Source: Pseudorhizobium banfieldiae
GTDB lineage: Bacteria > Pseudomonadota > Alphaproteobacteria > Rhizobiales > Rhizobiaceae
Direction: 5' to 3'
Length of the DNA: 64,000 nt
Assembly (NCBI RefSeq): GCF_000967425.1
Contig: NZ_FO082820.1
Coordinates: 1,488,001-1,552,000 of the forward strand
The position numbers and the translations under genes are program-made. Below are positions 16,178-26,413 of this stretch, one piece after another (position 1 is the first letter of the stretch; every line of letters begins with the position of its first letter). The notes under the pieces are model-generated. The model had not been told where the DNA came from. It saw only the letters and a list, made by a program, of their open reading frames with translations, and ran no database searches.

Positions 16178-19093
16178 ATGCTCGACAAAACCTATGATTC
16201 CGCCGCCGTTGAACCGAAGGTCGCAGCCGCCTGGGAAGAGGCCGATGCCTTCCGCGCAGGCGCCAATGCCGCACCCGGTGCAGAGACCTTCACCATTGTC
16301 ATTCCGCCGCCGAATGTCACCGGATCGCTGCACATGGGCCACGCCCTCAACAACACGCTGCAGGACATCATGGTGCGTTTCGAGCGGATGCGCGGCAAGG
16401 ACGTACTGTGGCAGCCGGGGATGGATCATGCCGGCATTGCAACGCAGATGGTGGTTGAGCGCCAACTGGCCGAACGCCAGCTGCCGGGCCGCCGCGAGAT
16501 GGGCCGCGAGGCCTTCATCGACAAGGTCTGGGAGTGGAAGGCGGAGTCGGGCGGGCTGATTTTCAACCAGCTGAAGCGCCTCGGCGCTTCCTGCGACTGG
16601 TCGCGCGAGCGCTTCACCATGGACGAGGGCCTGTCGCAGGCGGTTCTTGAAGTTTTCGTAACGCTTTACAAGGAAGGGCTCATCTATCGCGGCAAGCGGC
16701 TCGTCAACTGGGACCCGAAGTTCGAAACCGCGATTTCCGACATCGAGGTCGAAAATCGTGAAGTCGACGGCCACATGTGGCACTTCAAGTATCCGCTGGC
16801 CGGCGGCGAGACCTACACCTATGTCGAGAAGGATGCCGACGGCAACGTCATTCTCCAGGAAGAGCGAGACTACATCTCCATCGCCACGACCCGGCCCGAA
16901 ACCATGCTGGGTGACGGAGCGGTCGCCGTGCATCCTTCGGATGAACGCTATGCTGCAATCGTCGGCAAGCTCTGCGAGATCCCCGTTGGGCCGAAGGAAC
17001 ATCGTCGCCTGATCCCGATCATCACCGACGAATATCCGGATCCGACGTTCGGTTCCGGCGCCGTCAAGATCACCGGTGCGCACGACTTCAACGATTACCA
17101 GGTCGCCCGCCGCAACAACATCCCGCTTTACCGCCTGATGGATACGCAGGCGCGCCTGCGCGAAGATGGCGAGCCCTATGCGGTCTATGCCGCCCGTGCC
17201 CTGGAGATCGCGAAGTCCGGCGAACTGCCGACGGAATCCGACGTCGACGACATCAACCTCGTGCCCGACGAATATCGCGGCCTTGACCGCTACGAGGCCC
17301 GCAAGCGCATCGTCGACGCGATTAATGCCGAAGGCCTGGCCGTGACGGTCAAGAACGCCGAGGGAAATGACGTTCCTTACGTCGACAACAAGAAGATCAT
17401 GCAGCCGTTCGGCGATCGCTCCAACGTGGTCATCGAACCCATGCTGACCGACCAGTGGTTCGTCGACGCCGAGACGTTGGCAAAGCCGGCGATCGAGGTC
17501 GTTCGTGACGGGCGCACTAAGTTCGTCCCTAAGAACTGGGAAAAAACCTATTTTGAGTGGATGGAGAACATCCAGCCCTGGTGCATCTCCCGCCAGCTCT
17601 GGTGGGGTCACCAGATCCCCGCCTGGTACGGACCGGACGGGCAGGTCTTCGTAGAGAAGACCGAGGAGGAGGCGCTGCACGCCGCCATCCAGCACTACAT
17701 CGCACACGAGGGTCCCATGAAGGCCTACGTCGAGGACCTGCTGGAGAACTTCAAGCCGGGGGAAATCCTGACGCGTGATGAAGACGTGCTCGACACCTGG
17801 TTCTCGTCGGCGCTCTGGCCGTTCTCGACATTGGGGTGGCCGGAGCAGACGAAGGAGTTGGAGAAATACTATCCGACCAGCGTTCTGGTGACCGGTTTCG
17901 ACATCATCTTCTTCTGGGTAGCCCGCATGATGATGATGGGCCTGCACTTCATGCAGGACGAGGACGGCAATCCCGTCGCGCCGTTCCACACCGTCTATGT
18001 TCATGCTCTGGTTCGCGACAAGAACGGCCAGAAGATGTCGAAGTCCAAGGGCAACGTCATCGACCCGCTCGAACTGATCGACGAATACGGTGCGGATGCG
18101 CTGCGCTTCACACTTGCCATCATGGCAGCACAGGGCAGGGACGTGAAGCTCGATCCCGCGCGCATTGCCGGCTATCGCAATTTCGGCACCAAGCTCTGGA
18201 ACGCGACCCGGTTTGCCGAGATGAACGGCGTCAAGCGCGACCCGCACTTCATCCCGGAAACCTCGACGCTTACCATCAACCGCTGGATCCTGACCGAACT
18301 CGCCAGCACCATCCGCGATGTCACGGATGCGATCGAGACCCAGCGCTTCAACGATGCGGCGGGCTCCCTCTACCGCTTCGTCTGGAACCAGTTCTGCGAT
18401 TGGTATCTGGAGCTTCTCAAGCCGGTCTTCTCCGGCGCAGACGAGAAGGCAAAGGTGGAGGCACAGGCCTGTGCGGCCTGTGTGCTCGAGGAGACCTACA
18501 AGCTGCTGCATCCGTTCATGCCGTTCATGACGGAAGAGCTGTGGGCGCACACGGCGGACCGCGACACGCTGCTCTGCCACGCGGACTGGCCGGCGCCGGA
18601 GTTCGCCGATGAGGTGGCGGCGGCCGAGATCAATTGGCTGATCGATCTCGTTTCCGGTCTTCGCTCGGCGCGCGCCGAGATGAACGTGCCGCCTGCTGCG
18701 GTCGCGCCGCTCGTCGTCGTGGGGGCAAGCGAGCAGACAGAGACCCGGCTGAAACGGCACGACGCGGCGATCCGGCGTCTCGCTCGGGTCGAGAGCATCG
18801 AGACGGCGCAGACCGCTCCCAAGGGGGCGGCCCAGGTCGTGGTGGGCGAGGCGATTGCCTGCCTTCCGCTTGGAAGCCTCATCGACCTCGCGGCGGAAAA
18901 GGCGCGGATCGAGAAGGCGATCGGCAAGACCGAGGCCGAGATGGACCGGGTTGCCAAGAAGCTCGCGAACGAGAAGTTCGTCCAGAACGCGGACCCGGAA
19001 GTCGTGGCAGCCGAGCGCGAGCGCTATGCGGAGCTCGAGGTGCAGATGGCGAGCCTGAAGGTCGCGGCACAGAGAATCGCCGAGGCCGGTTGA
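16178..19093 (+). CDS. valS: valine--tRNA ligase
   Basis: A class Ia aminoacyl-tRNA synthetase charging tRNA(Val). At 971 residues it is slightly longer than E. coli ValRS (951). The HIGH motif appears as HMGH (52-55) and the KMSKS motif as KMSKS (619-623). The editing domain lies between them, the anticodon-binding helices after residue 680, and the C-terminal coiled coil (rich in Ala/Glu/Lys, about 895-971) ends the protein. The gene has its own terminator upstream (popZ) and downstream, so it is probably transcribed alone. An antisense reading frame of over 1000 codons covers it and is an artefact of codon bias. Confidence 0.97.
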   Translation: MLDKTYDSAAVEPKVAAAWEEADAFRAGANAAPGAETFTIVIPPPNVTGSLHMGHALNNTLQDIMVRFERMRGKDVLWQPGMDHAGIATQMVVERQLAERQLPGRREMGREAFIDKVWEWKAESGGLIFNQLKRLGASCDWSRERFTMDEGLSQAVLEVFVTLYKEGLIYRGKRLVNWDPKFETAISDIEVENREVDGHMWHFKYPLAGGETYTYVEKDADGNVILQEERDYISIATTRPETMLGDGAVAVHPSDERYAAIVGKLCEIPVGPKEHRRLIPIITDEYPDPTFGSGAVKITGAHDFNDYQVARRNNIPLYRLMDTQARLREDGEPYAVYAARALEIAKSGELPTESDVDDINLVPDEYRGLDRYEARKRIVDAINAEGLAVTVKNAEGNDVPYVDNKKIMQPFGDRSNVVIEPMLTDQWFVDAETLAKPAIEVVRDGRTKFVPKNWEKTYFEWMENIQPWCISRQLWWGHQIPAWYGPDGQVFVEKTEEEALHAAIQHYIAHEGPMKAYVEDLLENFKPGEILTRDEDVLDTWFSSALWPFSTLGWPEQTKELEKYYPTSVLVTGFDIIFFWVARMMMMGLHFMQDEDGNPVAPFHTVYVHALVRDKNGQKMSKSKGNVIDPLELIDEYGADALRFTLAIMAAQGRDVKLDPARIAGYRNFGTKLWNATRFAEMNGVKRDPHFIPETSTLTINRWILTELASTIRDVTDAIETQRFNDAAGSLYRFVWNQFCDWYLELLKPVFSGADEKAKVEAQACAACVLEETYKLLHPFMPFMTEELWAHTADRDTLLCHADWPAPEFADEVAAAEINWLIDLVSGLRSARAEMNVPPAAVAPLVVVGASEQTETRLKRHDAAIRRLARVESIETAQTAPKGAAQVVVGEAIACLPLGSLIDLAAEKARIEKAIGKTEAEMDRVAKKLANEKFVQNADPEVVAAERERYAELEVQMASLKVAAQRIAEAG

Positions 19094-19110
19094 TAGCACG
19101 ATGACCCGAA

Positions 19111-19145
19111 GGCCCCGCAGCTAGCCGGCTGCGGGGCCTTTTGTG
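19111..19145 (+). terminator. rho-independent terminator of valS
   Basis: GGCCCCGCAG (19111-19120) pairs with CTGCGGGGCC (19129-19138) around a CTAGCCGG-type loop and is followed by TTTT. Confidence 0.85.
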
Positions 19146-19435
19146 TTGCTTGAGCCGAGGCAGTTGGCGACTATCTTCCGTGGACGTCAATCGCGGATCT
19201 CATTGTTGCCACAATGACACAAACGCGGCTAGGCGTGGAACACTTTTCTAAGTACCGTCGAGAGAAGGGCTGAGGTGAGAATGATATTCTACAGGCAGCG
19301 ACAGATATCAGGGTTCCAGAATACTTTACGTAAATTTGCGCCGGCTTACCGTCCGGACTATCCGGTCACGGAAAGTTGTCATTTACCTTGAACCATCTAC
19401 AGTCTCACCCATCGCATACCGGGAGGTGGGAAGAG
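19146..19435. other. regulatory region before the FadL-type porin gene
   Basis: About 290 bases without a gene, of lower GC than the flanks. It contains a perfect 10-bp palindrome TTTACGTAAA at 19325-19334 and a CCGG repeat nearby (about 19352-19366), which could be operator elements. The strong ribosome-binding site GGGAGGTGGGAAGAG ends the region. I do not recognise the regulator. Confidence 0.4.
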
Positions 19436-20674
19436 ATGAAGACAAAACGGATTTCCAAGGGTCTGATGGTGCTCGCGGCGGGCTGCGCATTTCATGCGCC
19501 GGCCATGGCAGGCGGACTTGAGCGTGGCGGCTACAATATCGACCTTCTGTTCGACCAGGGGCGGTTTGCGGCGGAATCGGCCGTCACCTACGTGAACCCC
19601 CAGCGTAAGCTGAAGAACGTCAGGGACGTGGATGCCACGGATGGTTTGGGAGCCAATGGGATCGGTGGTGGTGATGACTCTGCCGATGACTCGGAGAGCT
19701 ATTGGGTCCCTCGGGTCGGCGTGAAGGCTGGGATTGGTGACAGTGTCGATTGTATGTTCGACTACTCGGAGCCGTGGGGCGCCCACACCAAACCCGGCGC
19801 AGATTGGCTGGGTGCTAACGAGAACATCGAGACCAAGGTTGAGTCTGAGAACTACGCTGCGACCTGCTCCTATCGGTTCGACGCTGGCCCGGGTCAGCTT
19901 CGCCTGATTGGCGGTGTCTTCTACCAGGAGGTTTACGGCTTCAAGGAACGACTTGTCGTTCCCGACGCTGCCACTCCATTCGGCAACGGCGTGGGCCGCC
20001 TCGATCTCGAAGGGGATGGTTGGGGCTGGCGCGCCGGTGTGGCCTATGAGATTCCCGAATATGCCTTCCGTGCCAGCCTCGTCTATAATAGCGAAGTAAA
20101 TCTCAATGACATCACCGGCACGCTAGACCTGTCTCAGGTTAACGGCACCAGTCCCGACGTGTACGGGTCTCAGAAGATGCCGGATGTCGTTGAACTGAAA
20201 GTACAGTCAGGTATTGCCCCGGGCTGGCTTGCATTCGGATCCGTGAAGTGGACAGACTGGAGTCAACTTGAGAAAGTGAGATTCTATTGTGACGACCCGA
20301 GCGTCACGGCTGCGTGTCTGCGGCCGGGAGGGGTAACCACGCTCGACCTCGGCTACCGGGACGGGTGGACGATCAGCGGCGGTGTCGGCCACAAGTTCAA
20401 CGAGCAGTGGAGCGGAGCGGTCAGCGTTACCTGGGATCGTGGCACCTCGCAGGGCTTCGGCACACAGACCGATACCTGGACCTTTGGTGCAGGCGCTTCC
20501 TACACGCCGAACCAGAATGTCGAAGTCCGGCTCGCCGGCGCCATCGGTATTCTCACCGGTGGTTCTTCCAGCACGGTCACGCTGGATGGCGAAACCTACG
20601 GACAGCGGGTAAATTACGAGTTCGATGACGATCTCGTCGCCGCCATATCGACCTCGGTGAAGGTCCGGTTCTGA
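19436..20674 (+). CDS. OmpP1/FadL-family outer-membrane transport protein
   Basis: A 412-residue outer-membrane beta-barrel. A signal peptide ends near HAPAMA (residue 22), the mature start GGLERGGYNIDLLFDQGRFA resembles the N-terminal hatch of FadL family members, and the C-terminus ends in Phe (VKVRF) as needed for BAM recognition. FadL-type channels take up long-chain fatty acids or other hydrophobic compounds; the substrate here is unknown. The ATG at 19436 follows GGGAGGTGGGAAGAG and is preferred over the in-frame codon at 19376. Followed by a terminator and monocistronic. Confidence 0.88.
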   Translation: MKTKRISKGLMVLAAGCAFHAPAMAGGLERGGYNIDLLFDQGRFAAESAVTYVNPQRKLKNVRDVDATDGLGANGIGGGDDSADDSESYWVPRVGVKAGIGDSVDCMFDYSEPWGAHTKPGADWLGANENIETKVESENYAATCSYRFDAGPGQLRLIGGVFYQEVYGFKERLVVPDAATPFGNGVGRLDLEGDGWGWRAGVAYEIPEYAFRASLVYNSEVNLNDITGTLDLSQVNGTSPDVYGSQKMPDVVELKVQSGIAPGWLAFGSVKWTDWSQLEKVRFYCDDPSVTAACLRPGGVTTLDLGYRDGWTISGGVGHKFNEQWSGAVSVTWDRGTSQGFGTQTDTWTFGAGASYTPNQNVEVRLAGAIGILTGGSSSTVTLDGETYGQRVNYEFDDDLVAAISTSVKVRF

Positions 20675-20694
20675 TCGGTATTCATTGCACCCAG

Positions 20695-20722
20695 AAAAGC
20701 CCGGCCCGTGCCGGGCTTTTTT
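20695..20722 (+). terminator. rho-independent terminator of the FadL-type gene
   Basis: AAAAGCCCGGC (20695-20705) pairs with GCCGGGCTTTT (20710-20720) around a four-base loop, with a T-run after it. Confidence 0.85.
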
Positions 20723-21148
20723 GTGAGCGGATATCTGGCGATCACCTGCGCCATTGTGACGATTTCGCAACATCTCTTTGCGAGAGTGAGCCAGTGGATT
20801 ATGGGAGGCGAATTTGTCCACTTCCCGCCACAAACGGGGAGCAGCGATAAGCGCGAAAGCGGCCGACCGCGGGGGCGGGGCGCGTAAAGTTGGAGTATCA
20901 TGGGCGGGTTTCTGATGTATCGGCGAGGCGATGTGGGAACGCCCTTGCGCTTAGGTATTCTGAAGGCAGGTTCTTCACTACGGTCACACCTGCGTCCCAG
21001 TCTTGCCGAAAAGGCGGGCTACTCTTCCAAGCTCCATTCCCCCCACGGCTCAAAGCCGGTTGGACCGTCGCAGCGAGGCGGTGTTCAGGTGGAATTTGCA
21101 ACAAGGCTGCCGGATACTGCCGTCCCGCTGGCCGGAAGAGTTTGAACG
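20723..21148. other. non-coding region before exoR
   Basis: About 425 bases. It has the inverted repeat TCGCAA-N7-TTGCGA at 20765-20783. The frames open across it on both strands lack ribosome-binding sites and look like shadows. A long exoR leader or a small RNA is possible, but I see no terminator hairpin that would support an independent RNA. Confidence 0.35.
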
Positions 21149-21946
21149 ATGTTGTCGATGAAAATGGGTTCTGTGCGAGTCTTGCTTCTGGGCCTTTCCT
21201 TGGCCTCCGCCATGGCTGGATCGTCGGCAGCGTTCGACATCAAGTCAGGCGTGACGAAGGAGTCGGGCCCGTTCGACCTCTTCAAGTTCGGCTTCAACGC
21301 CTACAAGAACGGCCAGAAGGAAGATGCGGTCGAAGCCTATCGTTATGCCGCGGAGAAAGGGCACACCGGATCCCGCTGGGCTCTGGCGAACATGTATGCC
21401 GACGGCGATGGCGTGACGAAGGATGATTTTGCAGCCTTCAAGATCTACAACGAGATCGCCGCCGCAGGTGTCGAGCCCGGCTCCGAGGACACCGGCTTCT
21501 TCATCAACGCGCTCATGTCGCTCGCCAGCTATTACCGGAGCGGTATCCCAGGTACGCCGGTCCGCCGTGACTTGTCGCAGGCGCGGCAGCTCTATTTCCA
21601 AGCGGCATCCGCCTTCGGCGTTGCGGATGCGCAGTTCGAACTGGCGCGGATGATGCTGGCCGGAGAGGGTGGCGGCACCAGCGTGCAGCAGGCCAAGAAA
21701 TGGCTCAACCAGGCCCGCAAGAGCGGCCATCCCGGCGCCATGGCGGTTTTCGGAGACCTGCTTTTCCAGGAAGGGCACACCGTCAGGGGGCTGGCGTTTC
21801 TGACGGCAGCACTCAATCACTGCAATCCCAATGATTGCGGCTGGATGCAGCAACTGCAGGAACATGCCTTCTCGGTCGCCAATGAGCAGGATCGACGCGT
21901 GGCAGTGGCCCTGTCACAGGAACTGGCGGCACGCGGGGTCCAGTAG
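21149..21946 (+). CDS. exoR: exopolysaccharide regulator ExoR (periplasmic Sel1-repeat protein)
   Basis: A 265-residue exported protein. A signal peptide (VLLLGLSLASAMAGSSAAF) is followed by the ExoR N-terminus GVTKESGPFDLFKFGFNAYK and Sel1-type TPR repeats (AVEAYRYAAEKGHTGSRWAL, then A-x-F-x-L-A-R-M-M repeats). In S. meliloti ExoR binds and inhibits the periplasmic domain of the ExoS sensor kinase of the ExoS/ChvI pathway; its proteolysis at acid pH switches cells to exopolysaccharide production and away from motility. Length and sequence agree well. An ATG nine bases downstream is an alternative start. Neighbours are unrelated, as usual for exoR. Confidence 0.92.
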   Translation: MLSMKMGSVRVLLLGLSLASAMAGSSAAFDIKSGVTKESGPFDLFKFGFNAYKNGQKEDAVEAYRYAAEKGHTGSRWALANMYADGDGVTKDDFAAFKIYNEIAAAGVEPGSEDTGFFINALMSLASYYRSGIPGTPVRRDLSQARQLYFQAASAFGVADAQFELARMMLAGEGGGTSVQQAKKWLNQARKSGHPGAMAVFGDLLFQEGHTVRGLAFLTAALNHCNPNDCGWMQQLQEHAFSVANEQDRRVAVALSQELAARGVQ

Positions 21947-21961
21947 GCGGGGTCGGAAGGA

Positions 21962-22756
21962 TCAGGCGGTCTGGAAGTCGAAGATCGCAGTCACCGGGAC
22001 ATGGTCCGACGGTTTCTCCCACGCACGCACATGCTTCTCGATCGATGTGGAGCGCAACCGGTCTGCAGCCTCCGGCGACAGCATGAGGTGGTCGATGCGG
22101 ATGCCATTGTTCTTCTGCCACGCGCCTGCCTGGTAGTCCCAGAACGTGTAGAGCTTCGGCGCGTCGCTGGTGGCGCGAACAGCATCCGTCAGGCCAAGAG
22201 CCTCAAGTCGTCGGAATGCAGCCCGGGTCTCCGGCAGGAAAAGCGCGTCCGTCGCCCAGGCGGCCGGATCGTAGCAGTCGTGCGGCTCCGGTATCACATT
22301 GTAGTCGCCAGCCAGGATAAGCGGTTCTTCCAACGCGAGGCAATTGGCGGCATGCCTGGCTAGTCGGTCCAGCCAGCGCAGCTTGTACGGATACTTGACC
22401 GGATCATCGGCAGGATTGCCGTTCGGCAGATAGATCGAGGCCACCCGAATTGCGCCGTCTTGCACGGAAAAGACACCTTCGATGTAGCGGGACTGATCAT
22501 CGCCGTCGCCTTCCGGCAAGCCACGGATCACTTCTTCCGGGCGGGTCTTGGAGAGCAGCGCCACGCCGTTGAAGCCTTTCTGGCCGTGGGTCTCGACATG
22601 ATAGCCGAGTGCCTCGATCTCGAATCGCGGAAAGTTCTCGTCGACCGACTTGATTTCCTGCAGACAAACGATGTCCGGAGCGGAATCTGTCAGCCACTGA
22701 CGGAGGTTGTCGATCCGCGCCTTCACTCCGTTGATGTTCCAGGTGGCTATCTTCAT
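21962..22756 (-). CDS. xthA: exodeoxyribonuclease III
   Basis: A 264-residue enzyme of the exonuclease III/AP endonuclease family. It acts at abasic sites and on 3' ends in base-excision repair. Signature segments are TWNINGVKARIDNL (residues 4-17), CLQEIKSVDENFP with the metal-binding Glu (34), the GDYNVIPEPHDCYDP region, and a C-terminal SDHVPVTA motif with the catalytic Asp-His pair. It converges on exoR with 15 bases between stop codons. It shares its strand with erpA upstream, but an 88-base gap separates them. The ATG begins MKIATWNINGV, the usual family start. Confidence 0.95.
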   Translation of the reverse strand: MKIATWNINGVKARIDNLRQWLTDSAPDIVCLQEIKSVDENFPRFEIEALGYHVETHGQKGFNGVALLSKTRPEEVIRGLPEGDGDDQSRYIEGVFSVQDGAIRVASIYLPNGNPADDPVKYPYKLRWLDRLARHAANCLALEEPLILAGDYNVIPEPHDCYDPAAWATDALFLPETRAAFRRLEALGLTDAVRATSDAPKLYTFWDYQAGAWQKNNGIRIDHLMLSPEAADRLRSTSIEKHVRAWEKPSDHVPVTAIFDFQTA

Positions 22757-22844
22757 CCGCTCGCCGCTCCTCTGTCCCGCTCTCTTTTAACGGAGGCGGC
22801 GCCGTTTGGAAGCCCGATCTGAAGATGCAGCGGCGAGAGCGGCC

Positions 22845-23177
22845 TTAGACGGAGAAACTGGTGCCGCAGCCGCAGCTTGCGACTGCGTTCGGATTGTTGA
22901 TCTGGAAAGACTGCCCGAGCAGGTTGTCAACAAAGTCGATCTGCGAGCCGTCCATATAGACGAGGGAGAGGCTGTCGATGAGCACCTTTGCCTCGCCATT
23001 GGCAATGACCGTGTCATCGGCGTCAGGTGCATCGGCGAGATCGAACTTGTAGGAAAAGCCGGAGCATCCGCCGCCCTCCACCGAAACACGCAAGGCCTGC
23101 TTACCTTCTTCGCCGGCGAGAATCTCGCGGATACGCTTGGCTGCCGCATCTGAAAGCGTCACGTTCGGGTTGGTCAT
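22845..23177 (-). CDS. erpA: iron-sulfur cluster insertion protein ErpA (A-type carrier)
   Basis: A 110-residue A-type Fe-S carrier of the HesB/IscA family. The three ligand cysteines are in [11 protein letters not shown] and, near the C-terminus, SCGCGTSF. It transfers clusters from the scaffold to apoproteins, including respiratory and isoprenoid enzymes. E. coli ErpA is 114 residues, so the length fits. IscA and ErpA cannot be separated with certainty from sequence; I use erpA because no isc or suf genes are adjacent and because rhizobial genomes place erpA next to dgt, as here (divergent, 137 bases apart). Confidence 0.92.
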   Translation of the reverse strand: MTNPNVTLSDAAAKRIREILAGEEGKQALRVSVEGGGCSGFSYKFDLADAPDADDTVIANGEAKVLIDSLSLVYMDGSQIDFVDNLLGQSFQINNPNAVASCGCGTSFSV

Positions 23178-23314
23178 CTCGTCTCCTGCCCGAGGTCAAG
23201 GCTCGGGAAAGCTTGATAGTCTCGGCTGTGGCCGCATTGCACTATAGGTATGAACGCTTAAATGGCACGTCAATGGCCGCAAGGCGTGAGAGCGGGCGAG
23301 AGGTTACAGGACTG

Positions 23315-24532
23315 ATGACGATCGACAAGGAGGCACTTGGCTATGGCGGCAGCGAGAAGGCGCCCTATGCGGCCAATCCGTGGGCTTCGCGCGGTCGTCT
23401 GTTTCCCGAGGGAGGAAGCCTTACCCGATCCGAGTTCCAGCGGGACCGGGACCGCATCGTCCATGCGACCGCCTTCAGGCGTCTCAAGCACAAGACCCAG
23501 GTGTTCATCAGCCCGGACGGCGATCACTTCCGGACGCGCCTCACGCATACGATCGAGGTAGCACAGATCGCCCGTGCGCTCGCACGTGCGTTGAAGCTTG
23601 ACGAGGACCTCGCCGAGGGCGTGGCGCTCGTCCATGATTTCGGCCATACGCCGTTCGGCCATACGGGCGAGGATGCATTGGACGAGGTTCTGAGGCCTTA
23701 CGGCGGCTTCGATCATAATGCGCAGTCTCTTCGCATCGTCACCAAGCTCGAACGGCGTTACGCAGATTTTGACGGCCTCAATCTGACTTGGGAGACGTTG
23801 GAAGGCCTCGTCAAGCACAACGGGCCGCTGCTGACGCCGGAAGGCGAGGGGACGCGTGGTCCCGTCCCGCAACCGATACGGGACTACTGCCAGCTCAACG
23901 ATCTGGAACTGGCAAGCTTCGCGAGCCTCGAGGCGCAGGTGGCGGCAATCGCCGATGACATCGCCTACAACACACACGACATCGACGATGGCCTGCGCGC
24001 CGGGTACCTGGATTTTGAGATGCTGGAGGAAGTGCCATTCCTCGCGGGGCTGATGAAGGAGGTCCGCGACCGCTACCCGCATCTTGAGCCCAGCCGGTTC
24101 ACGCACGAGCTTATGCGTCGGCAGATCACGCGAATGGTCGAGGACGTGATCGGATGCGCCCAGCAGAACCTCAGCGAGGTCAGGCCACAGTCTTGTGCCG
24201 ACGTGCGGGCCGCTGGGCGGGTGATCGCGACCTTCTCGCCGGCCATGGCCGAGACTGACAGGCTGATCAAGAAGCTGCTGTTTGCCCACATCTACCGGCA
24301 CCCTGAGATCATGCGCATCCGTGCGGGAGCGGCGCAGATCGTGGGCGATCTCTTCCAGGCCTACATGGACAAGCCCTCGCTGATGCGCAGCCACTATTGG
24401 GTGCAGCACATGGAGGGGTTGTCGCAGCCGGCGCGGGCACGGCATGTCGGCGACTACCTCGCCGGAATGACGGACTCCTACGCCGTCAGGGCCCATGCCG
24501 AGTTGTTTGACCGGACTCCCGATTTGCGTTAG
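23315..24532 (+). CDS. dgt: deoxyguanosinetriphosphate triphosphohydrolase-like protein
   Basis: A 405-residue HD-domain dNTPase, which hydrolyses dGTP or other dNTPs to deoxynucleoside and tripolyphosphate. The metal-binding residues are in THTIEV (first His) and [15 protein letters not shown] (the HD motif), and a late [13 protein letters not shown] provides the remaining Asp. Substrate breadth is not predictable. The ATG at 23315 starts [12 protein letters not shown], the normal rhizobial start; an open frame reaching back to 23027 overlaps erpA antisense and is not coding. It is followed after 56 bases by argS, probably in one operon. Confidence 0.93.
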   Translation: MTIDKEALGYGGSEKAPYAANPWASRGRLFPEGGSLTRSEFQRDRDRIVHATAFRRLKHKTQVFISPDGDHFRTRLTHTIEVAQIARALARALKLDEDLAEGVALVHDFGHTPFGHTGEDALDEVLRPYGGFDHNAQSLRIVTKLERRYADFDGLNLTWETLEGLVKHNGPLLTPEGEGTRGPVPQPIRDYCQLNDLELASFASLEAQVAAIADDIAYNTHDIDDGLRAGYLDFEMLEEVPFLAGLMKEVRDRYPHLEPSRFTHELMRRQITRMVEDVIGCAQQNLSEVRPQSCADVRAAGRVIATFSPAMAETDRLIKKLLFAHIYRHPEIMRIRAGAAQIVGDLFQAYMDKPSLMRSHYWVQHMEGLSQPARARHVGDYLAGMTDSYAVRAHAELFDRTPDLR

Positions 24533-24588
24533 GCAGCGCGCCAGCAGCAACGCCTCATTAAGGATCCGCCCCCGGCGGAGAACATGAC

Positions 24589-26346
24589 ATGAATCTCTTC
24601 GCCGACTTCGAGACCCGCATCAAGAACGCGCTCGAAACCATCGACCTGATCAGGGAGAAGCGCGCGGAGATCGATTTCGACCGTATCACCGTCGAGCCGC
24701 CTCGGGATGCCAGTCATGGCGACGTTGCGACCAATGCGGCAATGGTTCTGGCGAAGCCGCTGGGGACCAATCCACGGGCGCTGGCAGATCTCGTCTGCAC
24801 CGCGCTGAAGCAGGATCCCGACGTCAGCGAAGTGAGTGTTGCCGGTCCGGGCTTCATCAACCTCAGGCTCACCAAGTCCTATTGGCAGCGGCTGCTGGCA
24901 GCCATGATCGGAGCAGGGACCGACTTCGGCCGCTCGACCATCGGCGCTGGCCGCAAGACGAACGTGGAATATGTCTCCGCCAACCCAACGGGCCCGATGC
25001 ATGTCGGCCATTGCCGCGGTGCCGTGGTTGGCGATGCCCTAGCAAACCTTCTTGCCTTTGCCGGCTACGAGGTGACGAAGGAATACTACATCAACGATGC
25101 GGGCAGCCAGATCGACGTCCTGGCGCGCTCCGCCTTCCTCCGCTATCGGGAGGCGCTTGGGGAGGAGATCGGCGAGATCCCGTCCGGTCTTTATCCCGGT
25201 GACTATCTTGTCCCGGTCGGCAAGGCACTTGCCGATGAATTCGGGGTTCGCCTGCACAACATGACGGAAGACAAGTGGATGCCGCTCGTCAAGGATCGGA
25301 CGATCGACGCGATGATGTCGATGATCCGGGAGGATCTTGCAGCGCTCAACGTTCATCACGACGTCTTCTTCTCGGAACGCGCGCTCCATGCGGACGGCGC
25401 GCAGCGCATCCGCACCGCGATCAATGATCTGACGTTCAAGGGGCATGTCTATCGCGGCACGCTGCCGCCGCCGAAGGGACAGTTGCCGGAGGACTGGGAG
25501 GATCGCGAGCAGACGCTCTTCCGCTCGACCGAGGTCGGTGACGACATCGATCGGCCGCTGATCAAGTCGGACGGCAGCTATACCTATTTCGCGGCCGACG
25601 TCGCCTACTTCAAGGACAAGTTCGACCGCGGCTACGAGGAGATGATCTACGTACTCGGCGCCGACCATGGTGGCTACGTCAAGCGGCTGGAGGCTCTTGC
25701 CCGTGCGATCTCGGGCGGAAGTTCGAAGCTCACCGTCCTCCTGTGCCAGTTAGTCAAGCTCTACCGCGGCGGCGAGCCGGTGAAGATGTCGAAGCGTTCC
25801 GGCGATTTCGTGACCCTTCGCGAAGTCGTCGATGAAGTTGGCCGGGATTCGGTCCGCTTCATGATGCTCTATCGCAAGAGCTCGGAGCCGCTCGACTTCG
25901 ACTTTGCCAAGGTGACGGAGCAATCGAAGGACAATCCGGTCTTCTACGTCCAGTATGCCCATGCCCGCTGCATGTCGGTCTTCCGCCAGGCGCGCGAGGC
26001 ATTTCCGGATGTCGACATTGATTCGCTGGATCTTGCTGCATCTGTCGACCGCATTCAGGACGACCACGAGATGCAGTTGATCGCGAAGATCGCCGAATAT
26101 CCACGGCTAATTGAGGCGACGGCACAGTCGCAGGAGCCTCATCGACTTGCATTTTACCTTTATGATCTGGCAAGTTTCTTCCATGCCCATTGGAACAAGG
26201 GCAAGGATCAGCCTGACTTACGTTTTGTTAACGATAAGAACCGAGAATTGAGCATTGCCAGACTTGGGCTGGTGCACGCTGTCGCGTCTGTTTTGAAGTC
26301 GGGTCTGGCCATTACTGGCACTGCCGCTCCGGATGAAATGCGCTAG
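24589..26346 (+). CDS. argS: arginine--tRNA ligase
   Basis: A 585-residue class Ia synthetase that attaches arginine to its tRNA. The N-terminal tRNA D-loop-binding domain is residues 1-115, the HIGH motif is HVGH (138-141) in [14 protein letters not shown], the KMSK-like motif is KMSKRSGD (about residue 400), and the C-terminal DALR anticodon-binding domain runs from about 455 to the end. GGAGAACATGAC precedes the ATG. It follows dgt and is followed, 67 bases on, by the SPOR-domain gene, the common rhizobial order (dgt-argS-SPOR-nagZ-scpA). Confidence 0.97.
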   Translation: MNLFADFETRIKNALETIDLIREKRAEIDFDRITVEPPRDASHGDVATNAAMVLAKPLGTNPRALADLVCTALKQDPDVSEVSVAGPGFINLRLTKSYWQRLLAAMIGAGTDFGRSTIGAGRKTNVEYVSANPTGPMHVGHCRGAVVGDALANLLAFAGYEVTKEYYINDAGSQIDVLARSAFLRYREALGEEIGEIPSGLYPGDYLVPVGKALADEFGVRLHNMTEDKWMPLVKDRTIDAMMSMIREDLAALNVHHDVFFSERALHADGAQRIRTAINDLTFKGHVYRGTLPPPKGQLPEDWEDREQTLFRSTEVGDDIDRPLIKSDGSYTYFAADVAYFKDKFDRGYEEMIYVLGADHGGYVKRLEALARAISGGSSKLTVLLCQLVKLYRGGEPVKMSKRSGDFVTLREVVDEVGRDSVRFMMLYRKSSEPLDFDFAKVTEQSKDNPVFYVQYAHARCMSVFRQAREAFPDVDIDSLDLAASVDRIQDDHEMQLIAKIAEYPRLIEATAQSQEPHRLAFYLYDLASFFHAHWNKGKDQPDLRFVNDKNRELSIARLGLVHAVASVLKSGLAITGTAAPDEMR

Positions 26347-26413
26347 CGTCGCCACCATTTCCCCACAAAGCACTGGCAATGCCCCGAGTAAGTGTAGGTG
26401 GGTGGACGAGGTA

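Noticed and set aside
15890..19099. An antisense frame of 1069 codons over popZ and valS
   Set aside because: It runs opposite conserved valS, has no domain or ribosome-binding site and is a known effect of high-GC codon bias.
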